Source: Macrostomum hystrix (lineage: Eukaryota > Platyhelminthes > Macrostomidae). Taken from it: DNA of 64,000 bases. Position 1 is the first letter of the stretch; the number at the start of each line of letters is the position of its first letter. The position numbers and the translations under genes were made by a program. Below, piece after piece: positions 52,543 through 64,000 of this stretch. The notes beneath the pieces were generated by a model, which was not told the origin of the DNA, did no database searches, and saw only the letters and a list, made by a program, of their open reading frames with translations. The stretch covers positions 124,001 through 188,000 of the forward strand of contig CATNEN010000003.1 of the NCBI GenBank assembly GCA_950097015.1, written 5' to 3'.

Positions 52543-52754
52543 GTAAGTTTATTTGAAAACTTAAACCGTGATAAACACTAATGGGACTAAGGGGTTTATC
52601 ACTAAGGGGTTAAACACTAAGGGGTTTATCACGTGATAAACGAACGTGATAAACACTAAGGAAAAATTATTGCGTATTATCTTTATAAACACTTTTTACG
52701 TCCGCCCAGCACAGCAGGGCAATAATTTGACACAAAAGCTCTTTATTGTTACAG
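52543..52754 (+). other. 212-bp intron repeated in every unit, with palindrome
   Basis: A GTAAGT...TTACAG intron. It contains five to six GTGATAAAC or GGGGTTTATCAC words and an 18-bp perfect palindrome, gtttatcacgtgataaac (52624-52641). The same intron recurs at 54402-54613, 56261-56472, 58120-58331, 59979-60190 and 61976-62187 with no difference that I can see. Confidence 0.9.
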
Positions 52755-54401
52755 AAAGTTTATCTGCTTCTACCTGCACAACATGCACGAGTTCGGCTTG
52801 TTGGAAGGCGACCCGCTGCAGCAATACTACAGTCTAATGCGAAAGAAGGGCGATCCTCCTGCTGTACAAGTAACACGCAGTCAAAAAGACTACCTAAAGG
52901 CAACGAAAACTACTGTAAAGATAACAAAGACAGTTCTAGCTCAAATTAAAAACACAGAAGCAAAAAATGATGCAGCTTCCAAAAGCGATGGTCAGAAAGC
53001 AGTTTCATTCAAAAGCACCAGTAGCGCATTGACCGAGCGTGCTACTCGCGATACGCAGCAAGTGGATACAGTTAAAGAATCAAAGAAAGAGTCACTCCCA
53101 TCAACAGCAACAAAAGACTCGAGATTTTCTATTATTAGTCATAAAAGCACACTGGACAAAAAAGATAATGACTTCAAAAACTCAAAAAGCCAAGTGATAG
53201 CTCAAAAAGCAACGACCGGGTCGGATACTTCAATTGTAAATAAGAGATCCGTAGCTGAACCATCCACTTCGCGACCAGATACCCAGAATAAAAAGCCGGA
53301 TGTTTCGACTGGCACTAAAAGTGAAGCGGTGACATCAAAGACAAAGACAACGACCGAGTCGGATACTTCGATTGTAAATAAGAGATCCGTAGCTGAACCA
53401 TCCACTTCGCGACCAGATACCCAGAATAAAAAGCCGGATGTTTCGACTGGCACTAAAAGTGAAGCGGTGACATCAAAGACAAAGACAACGACCGAGTCGG
53501 ATACTTCGATTGTAAATAAGAGATCCGTAGCTGAACCATCCACTTCGCGACCAGATACCCAGAATAAAAAGCCGGATGTTTCGACTGGCACTAAAAGTGA
53601 AGCGGTGACATCAAAGACAAAGACAACGACCGAGTCGGATACTTCAATTGTAAATAAGAGATCCGTAGCTGAACCATCCACTTTGCGACCAGATACCCAG
53701 AATAAAAAGCCGGATGTTTCGACTGGCACTAAAAGCGAAGCGGTGACATCAAAGACAAAGACAACGACCGAGTCGGATACTTCGATTGTAAATAAGAGAG
53801 TTGTAAGCGTTGACAAAATGGAAGACGAAAATGATGAGTATTTGTACCATGTCTATCGATGGAGCCGCGGTCAGGACGTCGACGTAGTACCGTTGCATAC
53901 AATGGAAAGCTACATCATGTCAAGCTTTGCAACCAACTTAAATACTTTTCGAGACCCCGGCAATCCTGATTTTAAACCGTTCTATCACGACCACATGGAA
54001 AATGATGGAAAGAAGAGACAATTTGCTGATGAGCAGTCCTTCAGGAACCGAACACGTCTTTCTGTCAGACGGGTACTCGGCTGTGGACACTTTATTCTGT
54101 GTGTGCTTTACATGCAATACAACAAGCTAGAGCGAATACACGGTGAGTCCTGGCCTTGCCTGGAGCTCTGGCAGAGGCACAAGGAAGTATTGCTTTCACA
54201 GAACCTGCTCAATCTTGATGCTCCATGTGATCCGGAAGCTGCCTATGCTTGGATGAAAGACTTCTATGAAGACCTGTTTACTACGATTCCTCAGGATCAG
54301 TTTTGGAATGCAAGTTTGATAGCTTTTACGAAGCTGTCCTTCACTGCACCATGCGACAAAGATGCAGACGCGCACACTGAAAAATTTCTTCGCAATTATG
54401 C
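52755..54401 (+). CDS. Giant tandem-unit protein, exon 2 (end of domain 1, linker, domain 2)
   Basis: After TTGTTACAG the exon reads KFICFYLHNMHEFGLLEGDP then LQQYYSLMRKKGDPP, completing the domain begun in the previous exon. A Ser/Thr/Lys-rich linker of about 130 residues and four 46-residue repeats follow (each with SDTSIVNKRSVAEPST and PDTQNKKPDVSTGTKSEAV). It then runs through RVVSVDK into the next MEDENDEYL and ends in the same GC|GTAAGT donor. 1647 bp, 549 codons, frame preserved across the 212-bp intron. The linker is likely disordered and phosphorylatable. Confidence 0.85.
53218..53800 (+). repeat. 138-bp coding subrepeat within each unit
   Basis: Four copies of a 138-bp (46-codon) repeat in this unit, starting tcggatacttc(a/g)attgtaa. 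The same set recurs 1859 bp apart in the following units, with five copies in the fifth linker (60657-61375) and two in the last (62656 on). Confidence 0.95.
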
Positions 54402-54613
54402 GTAAGTTTATTTGAAAACTTAAACCGTGATAAACACTAATGGGACTAAGGGGTTTATCACTAAGGGGTTAAACACTAAGGGGTTTATCACGTGATAAAC
54501 GAACGTGATAAACACTAAGGAAAAATTATTGCGTATTATCTTTATAAACACTTTTTACGTCCGCCCAGCACAGCAGGGCAATAATTTGACACAAAAGCTC
54601 TTTATTGTTACAG

Positions 54614-56260
54614 AAAGTTTATCTGCTTCTACCTGCACAACATGCACGAGTTCGGCTTGTTGGAAGGCGACCCGCTGCAGCAATACTACAGTCTAATGCG
54701 AAAGAAGGGCGATCCTCCTGCTGTACAAGTAACACGCAGTCAAAAAGACTACCTAAAGGCAACGAAAACTACTGTAAAGATAACAAAGACAGTTCTAGCT
54801 CAAATTAAAAACACAGAAGCAAAAAATGATGCAGCTTCCAAAAGCGATGGTCAGAAAGCAGTTTCATTCAAAAGCACCAGTAGCGCATTGACCGAGCGTG
54901 CTACTCGCGATACGCAGCAAGTGGATACAGTTAAAGAATCAAAGAAAGAGTCACTCCCATCAACAGCAACAAAAGACTCGAGATTTTCTATTATTAGTCA
55001 TAAAAGCACACTGGACAAAAAAGATAATGACTTCAAAAACTCAAAAAGCCAAGTGATAGCTCAAAAAGCAACGACCGGGTCGGATACTTCAATTGTAAAT
55101 AAGAGATCCGTAGCTGAACCATCCACTTCGCGACCAGATACCCAGAATAAAAAGCCGGATGTTTCGACTGGCACTAAAAGTGAAGCGGTGACATCAAAGA
55201 CAAAGACAACGACCGAGTCGGATACTTCGATTGTAAATAAGAGATCCGTAGCTGAACCATCCACTTCGCGACCAGATACCCAGAATAAAAAGCCGGATGT
55301 TTCGACTGGCACTAAAAGTGAAGCGGTGACATCAAAGACAAAGACAACGACCGAGTCGGATACTTCGATTGTAAATAAGAGATCCGTAGCTGAACCATCC
55401 ACTTCGCGACCAGATACCCAGAATAAAAAGCCGGATGTTTCGACTGGCACTAAAAGTGAAGCGGTGACATCAAAGACAAAGACAACGACCGAGTCGGATA
55501 CTTCAATTGTAAATAAGAGATCCGTAGCTGAACCATCCACTTTGCGACCAGATACCCAGAATAAAAAGCCGGATGTTTCGACTGGCACTAAAAGCGAAGC
55601 GGTGACATCAAAGACAAAGACAACGACCGAGTCGGATACTTCGATTGTAAATAAGAGAGTTGTAAGCGTTGACAAAATGGAAGACGAAAATGATGAGTAT
55701 TTGTACCATGTCTATCGATGGAGCCGCGGTCAGGACGTCGACGTAGTACCGTTGCATACAATGGAAAGCTACATCATGTCAAGCTTTGCAACCAACTTAA
55801 ATACTTTTCGAGACCCCGGCAATCCTGATTTTAAACCGTTCTATCACGACCACATGGAAAATGATGGAAAGAAGAGACAATTTGCTGATGAGCAGTCCTT
55901 CAGGAACCGAACACGTCTTTCTGTCAGACGGGTACTCGGCTGTGGACACTTTATTCTGTGTGTGCTTTACATGCAATACAACAAGCTAGAGCGAATACAC
56001 GGTGAGTCCTGGCCTTGCCTGGAGCTCTGGCAGAGGCACAAGGAAGTATTGCTTTCACAGAACCTGCTCAATCTTGATGCTCCATGTGATCCGGAAGCTG
56101 CCTATGCTTGGATGAAAGACTTCTATGAAGACCTGTTTACTACGATTCCTCAGGATCAGTTTTGGAATGCAAGTTTGATAGCTTTTACGAAGCTGTCCTT
56201 CACTGCACCATGCGACAAAGATGCAGACGCGCACACTGAAAAATTTCTTCGCAATTATGC
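54614..56260 (+). CDS. Giant tandem-unit protein, exon 3
   Basis: Same length and content as the preceding unit exon at 52755-54401; I see no amino-acid change in the translated frame. Flanked by the same acceptor and donor. Confidence 0.85.
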
Positions 56261-56472
56261 GTAAGTTTATTTGAAAACTTAAACCGTGATAAACACTAAT
56301 GGGACTAAGGGGTTTATCACTAAGGGGTTAAACACTAAGGGGTTTATCACGTGATAAACGAACGTGATAAACACTAAGGAAAAATTATTGCGTATTATCT
56401 TTATAAACACTTTTTACGTCCGCCCAGCACAGCAGGGCAATAATTTGACACAAAAGCTCTTTATTGTTACAG

Positions 56473-58119
56473 AAAGTTTATCTGCTTCTACCTGCACAAC
56501 ATGCACGAGTTCGGCTTGTTGGAAGGCGACCCGCTGCAGCAATACTACAGTCTAATGCGAAAGAAGGGCGATCCTCCTGCTGTACAAGTAACACGCAGTC
56601 AAAAAGACTACCTAAAGGCAACGAAAACTACTGTAAAGATAACAAAGACAGTTCTAGCTCAAATTAAAAACACAGAAGCAAAAAATGATGCAGCTTCCAA
56701 AAGCGATGGTCAGAAAGCAGTTTCATTCAAAAGCACCAGTAGCGCATTGACCGAGCGTGCTACTCGCGATACGCAGCAAGTGGATACAGTTAAAGAATCA
56801 AAGAAAGAGTCACTCCCATCAACAGCAACAAAAGACTCGAGATTTTCTATTATTAGTCATAAAAGCACACTGGACAAAAAAGATAATGACTTCAAAAACT
56901 CAAAAAGCCAAGTGATAGCTCAAAAAGCAACGACCAGGTCGGATACTTCAATTGTAAATAAGAGATCCGTAGCTGAACCATCCACTTCGCGACCAGATAC
57001 CCAGAATAAAAAGCCGGATGTTTCGACTGGCACTAAAAGTGAAGCGGTGACATCAAAGACAAAGACAACGACCGAGTCGGATACTTCGATTGTAAATAAG
57101 AGATCCGTAGCTGAACCATCCACTTCGCGACCAGATACCCAGAATAAAAAGCCGGATGTTTCGACTGGCACTAAAAGTGAAGCGGTGACATCAAAGACAA
57201 AGACAACGACCGAGTCGGATACTTCGATTGTAAATAAGAGATCCGTAGCTGAACCATCCACTTCGCGACCAGATACCCAGAATAAAAAGCCGGATGTTTC
57301 GACTGGCACTAAAAGTGAAGCGGTGACATCAAAGACAAAGACAACGACCGAGTCGGATACTTCAATTGTAAATAAGAGATCCGTAGCTGAACCATCCACT
57401 TTGCGACCAGATACCCAGAATAAAAAGCCGGATGTTTCGACTGGCACTAAAAGCGAAGCGGTGACATCAAAGACAAAGACAACGACCGAGTCGGATACTT
57501 CGATTGTAAATAAGAGAGTTGTAAGCGTTGACAAAATGGAAGACGAAAATGATGAGTATTTGTACCATGTCTATCGATGGAGCCGCGGTCAGGACGTCGA
57601 CGTAGTACCGTTGCATACAATGGAAAGCTACATCATGTCAAGCTTTGCAACCAACTTAAATACTTTTCGAGACCCCGGCAATCCTGATTTTAAACCGTTC
57701 TATCACGACCACATGGAAAATGATGGAAAGAAGAGACAATTTGCTGATGAGCAGTCCTTCAGGAACCGAACACGTCTTTCTGTCAGACGGGTACTCGGCT
57801 GTGGACACTTTATTCTGTGTGTGCTTTACATGCAATACAACAAGCTAGAGCGAATACACGGTGAGTCCTGGCCTTGCCTGGAGCTCTGGCAGAGGCACAA
57901 GGAAGTATTGCTTTCACAGAACCTGCTCAATCTTGATGCTCCATGTGATCCGGAAGCTGCCTATGCTTGGATGAAAGACTTCTATGAAGACCTGTTTACT
58001 ACGATTCCTCAGGATCAGTTTTGGAATGCAAGTTTGATAGCTTTTACGAAGCTGTCCTTCACTGCACCATGCGACAAAGATGCAGACGCGCACACTGAAA
58101 AATTTCTTCGCAATTATGC
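56473..58119 (+). CDS. Giant tandem-unit protein, exon 4
   Basis: As the other unit exons, with one amino-acid difference: Arg instead of Gly in ATT(R)SD at about 56935-56937, just before the first 46-residue repeat. Confidence 0.85.
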
Positions 58120-58331
58120 GTAAGTTTATTTGAAAACTTAAACCGTGATAAACACTAATGGGACTAAGGGGTTTATCACTAAGGGGTTAAACACTAAGGG
58201 GTTTATCACGTGATAAACGAACGTGATAAACACTAAGGAAAAATTATTGCGTATTATCTTTATAAACACTTTTTACGTCCGCCCAGCACAGCAGGGCAAT
58301 AATTTGACACAAAAGCTCTTTATTGTTACAG

Positions 58332-59978
58332 AAAGTTTATCTGCTTCTACCTGCACAACATGCACGAGTTCGGCTTGTTGGAAGGCGACCCGCTGCAGCA
58401 ATACTACAGTCTAATGCGAAAGAAGGGCGATCCTCCTGCTGTACAAGTAACACGCAGTCAAAAAGACTACCTAAAGGCAACGAAAACTACTGTAAAGATA
58501 ACAAAGACAGTTTTAGCTCAAATTAAAAACACAGAAGCAAAAAATGATGCAGCTTCCAAAAGCGATGGTCAGAAAGCAGTTTCATTCAAAAGCACCAGTA
58601 GCGCATTGACCGAGCGTGCTACTCGCGATACGCAGCAAGTGGATACAGTTAAAGAATCAAAGAAAGAGTCACTCCCATCAACAGCAACAAAAGACTCGAG
58701 ATTTTCTATTATTAGTCATAAAAGCACACTGGACAAAAAAGATAATGACTTCAAAAACTCAAAAAGCCAAGTGATAGCTCAAAAAGCAACGACCGGGTCG
58801 GATACTTCAATTGTAAATAAGAGATCCGTAGCTGAACCATCCACTTCGCGACCAGATACCCAGAATAAAAAGCCGGATGTTTCGACTGGCACTAAAAGTG
58901 AAGCGGTGACATCAAAGACAAAGACAACGACCGAGTCGGATACTTCGATTGTAAATAAGAGATCCGTAGCTGAACCATCCACTTCGCGACCAGATACCCA
59001 GAATAAAAAGCCGGATGTTTCGACTGGCACTAAAAGTGAAGCGGTGACATCAAAGACAAAGACAACGACCGAGTCGGATACTTCGATTGTAAATAAGAGA
59101 TCCGTAGCTGAACCATCCACTTCGCGACCAGATACCCAGAATAAAAAGCCGGATGTTTCGACTGGCACTAAAAGTGAAGCGGTGACATCAAAGACAAAGA
59201 CAACGACCGAGTCGGATACTTCAATTGTAAATAAGAGATCCGTAGCTGAACCATCCACTTTGCGACCAGATACCCAGAATAAAAAGCCGGATGTTTCGAC
59301 TGGCACTAAAAGCGAAGCGGTGACATCAAAGACAAAGACAACGACCGAGTCGGATACTTCGATTGTAAATAAGAGAGTTGTAAGCGTTGACAAAATGGAA
59401 GACGAAAATGATGAGTATTTGTACCATGTCTATCGATGGAGCCGCGGTCAGGACGTCGACGTAGTACCGTTGCATACAATGGAAAGCTACATCATGTCAA
59501 GCTTTGCAACCAACTTAAATACTTTTCGAGACCCCGGCAATCCTGATTTTAAACCGTTCTATCACGACCACATGGAAAATGATGGAAAGAAGAGACAATT
59601 TGCTGATGAGCAGTCCTTCAGGAACCGAACACGTCTTTCTGTCAGACGGGTACTCGGCTGTGGACACTTTATTCTGTGTGTGCTTTACATGCAATACAAC
59701 AAGCTAGAGCGAATACACGGTGAGTCCTGGCCTTGCCTGGAGCTCTGGCAGAGGCACAAGGAAGTATTGCTTTCACAGAACCTGCTCAATCTTGATGCTC
59801 CATGTGATCCGGAAGCTGCCTATGCTTGGATGAAAGACTTCTATGAAGACCTGTTTACTACGATTCCTCAGGATCAGTTTTGGAATGCAAGTTTGATAGC
59901 TTTTACGAAGCTGTCCTTCACTGCACCATGCGACAAAGATGCAGACGCGCACACTGAAAAATTTCTTCGCAATTATGC
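58332..59978 (+). CDS. Giant tandem-unit protein, exon 5
   Basis: As the other unit exons. A silent C-to-T change sits in a Leu codon near 58513. Confidence 0.85.
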
Positions 59979-60190
59979 GTAAGTTTATTTGAAAACTTAA
60001 ACCGTGATAAACACTAATGGGACTAAGGGGTTTATCACTAAGGGGTTAAACACTAAGGGGTTTATCACGTGATAAACGAACGTGATAAACACTAAGGAAA
60101 AATTATTGCGTATTATCTTTATAAACACTTTTTACGTCCGCCCAGCACAGCAGGGCAATAATTTGACACAAAAGCTCTTTATTGTTACAG

Positions 60191-61975
60191 AAAGTTTATC
60201 TGCTTCTACCTGCACAACATGCACGAGTTCGGCTTGTTGGAAGGCGACCCGCTGCAGCAATACTACAGTCTAATGCGAAAGAAGGGCGATCCTCCTGCTG
60301 TACAAGTAACACGCAGTCAAAAAGACTACCTAAAGGCAACGAAAACTACTGTAAAGATAACAAAGACAGTTCTAGCTCAAATTAAAAACACAGAAGCAAA
60401 AAATGATGCAGCTTCCAAAAGCGATGGTCAGAAAGCAGTTTCATTCAAAAGCACCAGTAGCGCATTGACCGAGCGTGCTACTCGCGATACGCAGCAAGTG
60501 GATACAGTTAAAGAATCAAAGAAAGAGTCACTCCCATCAACAGCAACAAAAGACTCGAGATTTTCTATTATTAGTCATAAAAGCACACTGGACAAAAAAG
60601 ATAATGACTTCAAAAACTCAAAAAGCCAAGTGATAGCTCAAAAAGCAACGACCGGGTCGGATACTTCAATTGTAAATAAGAGATCCGTAGCTGAACCATC
60701 CACTTCGCGACCAGATACCCAGAATAAAAAGCCGGATGTTTCGACTGGCACTAAAAGTGAAGCGGTGACATCAAAGACAAAGACAACGACCGAGTCGGAT
60801 ACTTCGATTGTAAATAAGAGATCCGTAGCTGAACCATCCACTTCGCGACCAGATACCCAGAATAAAAAGCCGGATGTTTCGACTGGCACTAAAAGTGAAG
60901 CGGTGACATCAAAGACAAAGACAACGACCGAGTCGGATACTTCGATTGTAAATAAGAGATCCGTAGCTGAACCATCCACTTCGCGACCAGATACCCAGAA
61001 TAAAAAGCCGGATGTTTCGACTGGCACTAAAAGTGAAGCGGTGACATCAAAGACAAAGACAACGACCGAGTCGGATACTTCAATTGTAAATAAGAGATCC
61101 GTAGCTGAACCATCCACTTTGCGACCAGATACCCAGAATAAAAAGCCGGATGTTTCGACTGGCACTAAAAGCGAAGCGGTGACATCTAAGACAAAGACAA
61201 CGACCGAGTCGGATACTTCGATTGTAAATAAGAGATCCGTAGCTGAACCATCCACTTCGCGACCAGATACCCAGAATAAAAAGCCGGATGTTTCGACTGG
61301 CACTAAAAGCGAAGCGGTGACATCAAAGACAAAGACAACGACCGAGTCGGATACTTCGATTGTAAATAAGAGAGTTGTAAGCGTTGACAAAATGGAAGAC
61401 GAAAATGATGAGTATTTGTACCATGTCTATCGATGGAGCCGCGGTCAGGACGTCGACGTAGTACCGTTGCATACAATGGAAAGCTACATCATGTCAAGCT
61501 TTGCAACCAACTTAAATACTTTTCGAGACCCCGGCAATCCTGATTTTAAACCGTTCTATCACGACCACATGGAAAATGATGGAAAGAAGAGACAATTTGC
61601 TGATGAGCAGTCCTTCAGGAACCGAACACGTCTTTCTGTCAGACGGGTACTCGGCTGTGGACACTTTATTCTGTGTGTGCTTTACATGCAATACAACAAG
61701 CTAGAGCGAATACACGGTGAGTCCTGGCCTTGCCTGGAGCTCTGGCAGAGGCACAAGGAAGTATTGCTTTCACAGAACCTGCTCAATCTTGATGCTCCAT
61801 GTGATCCGGAAGCTGCCTATGCTTGGATGAAAGACTTCTATGAAGACCTGTTTACTACGATTCCTCAGGATCAGTTTTGGAATGCAAGTTTGATAGCTTT
61901 TACGAAGCTGTCCTTCACTGCACCATGCGACAAAGATGCAGACGCGCACACTGAAAAATTTCTTCGCAATTATGC
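60191..61975 (+). CDS. Giant tandem-unit protein, exon 6 (five linker repeats)
   Basis: 138 bp longer than the other unit exons because the linker has five 46-residue repeats instead of four. The fourth repeat keeps the TL for TS variant and the extra fifth has TS. 1785 bp, frame kept, same splice sites. Confidence 0.85.
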
Positions 61976-62187
61976 GTAAGTTTATTTGAAAACTTAAACC
62001 GTGATAAACACTAATGGGACTAAGGGGTTTATCACTAAGGGGTTAAACACTAAGGGGTTTATCACGTGATAAACGAACGTGATAAACACTAAGGAAAAAT
62101 TATTGCGTATTATCTTTATAAACACTTTTTACGTCCGCCCAGCACAGCAGGGCAATAATTTGACACAAAAGCTCTTTATTGTTACAG

Positions 62188-64000
62188 AAAGTTTATCTGC
62201 TTCTACCTGCACAACATGCACGAGTTCGGCTTGTTGGAAGGCGACCCGCTGCAGCAATACTACAGTCTAATGCGAAAGAAGGGCGATCCTCCTGCTGTAC
62301 AAGTAACACGCAGTCAAAAAGACTACCTAAAGGCAACGAAAACTACTGTAAAGATAACAAAGACAGTTCTAGCTCAAATTAAAAACACAGAAGCAAAAAA
62401 TGATGCAGCTTCCAAAAGCGATGGTCAGAAAGCAGTTTCATTCAAAAGCACCAGTAGCGCATTGACCGAGCGTGCTACTCGCGATACGCAGCAAGTGGAT
62501 ACAGTTAAAGAATCAAAGAAAGAGTCACTCCCATCAACAGCAACAAAAGACTCGAGATTTTCTATTATTAGTCATAAAAGCACACTGGACAAAAAAGATA
62601 ATGACTTCAAAAACTCAAAAAGCCAAGTGATAGCTCAAAAAGCAACGACCGGGTCGGATACTTCAATTGTAAATAAGAGATCCGTAGCTGAACCATCCAC
62701 TTCGCGACCAGATACCCAGAATAAAAAGCCGGATGTTTCGACTGGCACTAAAAGTGAAGCGGTGACATCAAAGACAAAGACAACGACCGAGTCGGATACT
62801 TCGATTGTAAATAAGAGATCCGTAGCTGAACCATCCACTTCGCGACCAGATACCCAGAATAAAAAGCCGGATGTTTCGACTGGCACTAAAAGTGAAGCGG
62901 TGACATCAAAGAAAAAGACAACGACCGAGTCGGATACTTCGATTTTAAGTACGAAAGCCGTAGCTGAACCGCACCATGGGATCCGTGGAAAAAGTGTTGA
63001 GTTGAAGGGCCCTAAAAGCAAGGCTGGGACGCCATCGGTTAGGTCAAAAACCTCCTTTGTATATAAGAAAACCGCGGCTGAGGCGATTGTTTTTGGTATA
63101 GACAATAAACAAAAAGACGCTGATGTCTTAATTGGCCTAAAATGCGAAGCGGCGAAATCAAAGAAATCGACTAAGTCAAAAACCTCGTCAATGAAAAAGA
63201 AGGGCTTGGCTGAACCATCTGATTTGGGTCTAGACACCCAAAATGAAAAATCTGGTGACTCGAAGGACTCTAAAAGCGAACCGGTGTTATCAAATTTAAA
63301 GAGTTTGTCTGAAAAATATGAAACTGCTGCTGAAGTTTTCGATTTTATTCAAGACACTGAACAAGAAAGTCCTGCAAATGACTTTAAGGAGTTTAAAAGC
63401 GAAGGAGCTACATCAAAGACAACAACTGAGTTTGAAAATGTGATTTCAAGTCAGAAGGCCATGGCTAAACCATTTAATTTCCGTTCAGGTACACAACATC
63501 AACAAGAAGTTGGTTATAAGGACTCTATTGGTGAAGTTTTGAGATTTAAAGCAACGGAGAAGTCTGAAACAGTGAGTACCTTGAAATCATCAATTAAATC
63601 AAAAGCATCTATTCAAAGTCCAACAGCTACGGCTGAAAAACTAAATACTTCGGTTGAAGACATCCGTCCTAAACAAGCTAAAAAGATAAAGGACTCTGAT
63701 TCCAAAGATCAGCAAGCTGACAATTTCTATGACTTCGAAAGAGTCACCCCAGAGACTTTAATACAATCGAAGACGGCTGCAGGTCTCTATACAAAGAGCA
63801 CCACAAAACGCTCTACTGTGATGCAAAATTCCCCAAAAGGAATAAATGAAGCGTTTGATGAATATGAAGACGAATTAACGATAGAAAAAGCCGACCAGAA
63901 AGAGGGATTTCAACGTGAGGGCTTTCAAGATAGCCTGGATATAAAGGCTTTTTGTCAATGCTGGAGCGAATGTTGTAGATATGTTCCCTCAGGTTTGCAA
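62188..64000 (+). CDS. Giant tandem-unit protein, exon 7, runs off the window
   Basis: It begins like the other unit exons (end of domain 6 and linker) but has only two canonical 46-residue repeats. After about 62900 it continues as diverged repeats with the same skeleton (KAVAEP, KTAAEA, KKGLAEP, D-Q-K), then unique sequence ending CQCWSECCRYVPSGLQ at the window edge. The frame is open for all 1813 bp. This is the unduplicated 3' part of the gene, and the gene continues beyond the window. Confidence 0.85.

Larger units (their letters stand above)
51938..62900 (+). repeat. Coding tandem array, 1859-bp unit, six copies
   Basis: Six near-identical units. Domain starts (ATG of MEDENDEYL) fall at 51959, 53818, 55677, 57536, 59395 and 61392: four spacings of exactly 1859 bp and one of 1997 bp, which is 1859 plus one extra 138-bp linker repeat. 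Within a unit: 583 bp of domain exon, a 212-bp intron and about 1060 bp encoding the domain end and linker. Differences between units are only a handful of bases (for example A for G at about 56935, T for C at about 58513, T for A at about 61187). The similarity ends in the sixth linker near 62900. Confidence 0.97.

Noticed and set aside
52646-52949. Small plus-strand frames starting in the unit intron (63 and 67 codons, repeated in each unit)
   Set aside because: They cross the intron acceptor and overlap the strongly supported spliced frame. Their repetition only reflects the array.
53202-63237. Minus-strand frames of 200-250 codons in each tandem unit (Val/Ser/Phe-rich)
   Set aside because: They are antisense to the 138-bp linker repeats of the plus-strand gene. 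The hydrophobic composition is the mirror of Ser/Thr/Lys codons.

Overview
This window is nuclear DNA of an invertebrate animal, probably a bilaterian. It has GT-AG introns of about 70 to 800 bp, a eukaryotic tRNA-Pro with no encoded CCA, a retromer VPS29 gene, the first exon of a peptide GPCR of neuromedin-U/pyrokinin type, and a dense load of LTR, LINE, SINE and mariner-type elements. The sequence does not name the species. Apart from a few GC-rich mobile elements and glycine codon runs the DNA is AT-rich.

Layout. 1-3.9 kb: mostly featureless, with one GPCR exon (minus, 2993-3260) that ends in a GC-type splice donor. 3.9-7.0 kb: a Mag-like Ty3/Gypsy element with both LTRs but with RNase H and most of integrase deleted. 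8.8-14.9 kb: a nested transposon stack. A minus-strand LINE (endonuclease, RT, C-terminal tail) was broken by a 5'-truncated RNase H-bearing LINE (plus strand, 12-bp target duplication) and by a mariner-like element (TA duplication). 16.1-17.6 kb: tRNA-Pro(CGG) and the two coding exons of VPS29, all minus. 19.0-22.6 kb: a 48-bp minisatellite split by a second RNase H-bearing LINE, then a possible RGG-rich exon. 26.0-34.8 kb: a young minus-strand Gypsy element with LTRs that look identical and a 5-bp target duplication. Its Gag-Pol carries what looks like a cold-shock domain right after the CCHC knuckle, a Lin28-like pairing. 39.0-40.3 kb: two exons of a probable glycine-rich, CCHC, RS-type RNA-binding protein, with a tRNA-derived SINE in the intron between them. 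44.4-46.8 kb: a complete four-exon gene (minus) for a secreted protein with a duplicated unfamiliar domain. 48.8-50.4 kb: a decayed mariner-type element with terminal inverted repeats of about 200 bp. 51.9-64.0 kb: the start of a very large gene made of six near-identical tandem units of 1859 bp. Each unit supplies one domain of about 240 residues, a 212-bp intron and a linker of 46-residue repeats.

The two most unusual things are the giant tandem-unit gene, where non-coding leader sequence seems to have become an in-frame linker when the unit was duplicated, and the Gypsy polyprotein with a cold-shock-like domain. Family calls rest on motifs read by eye. No database search was possible.
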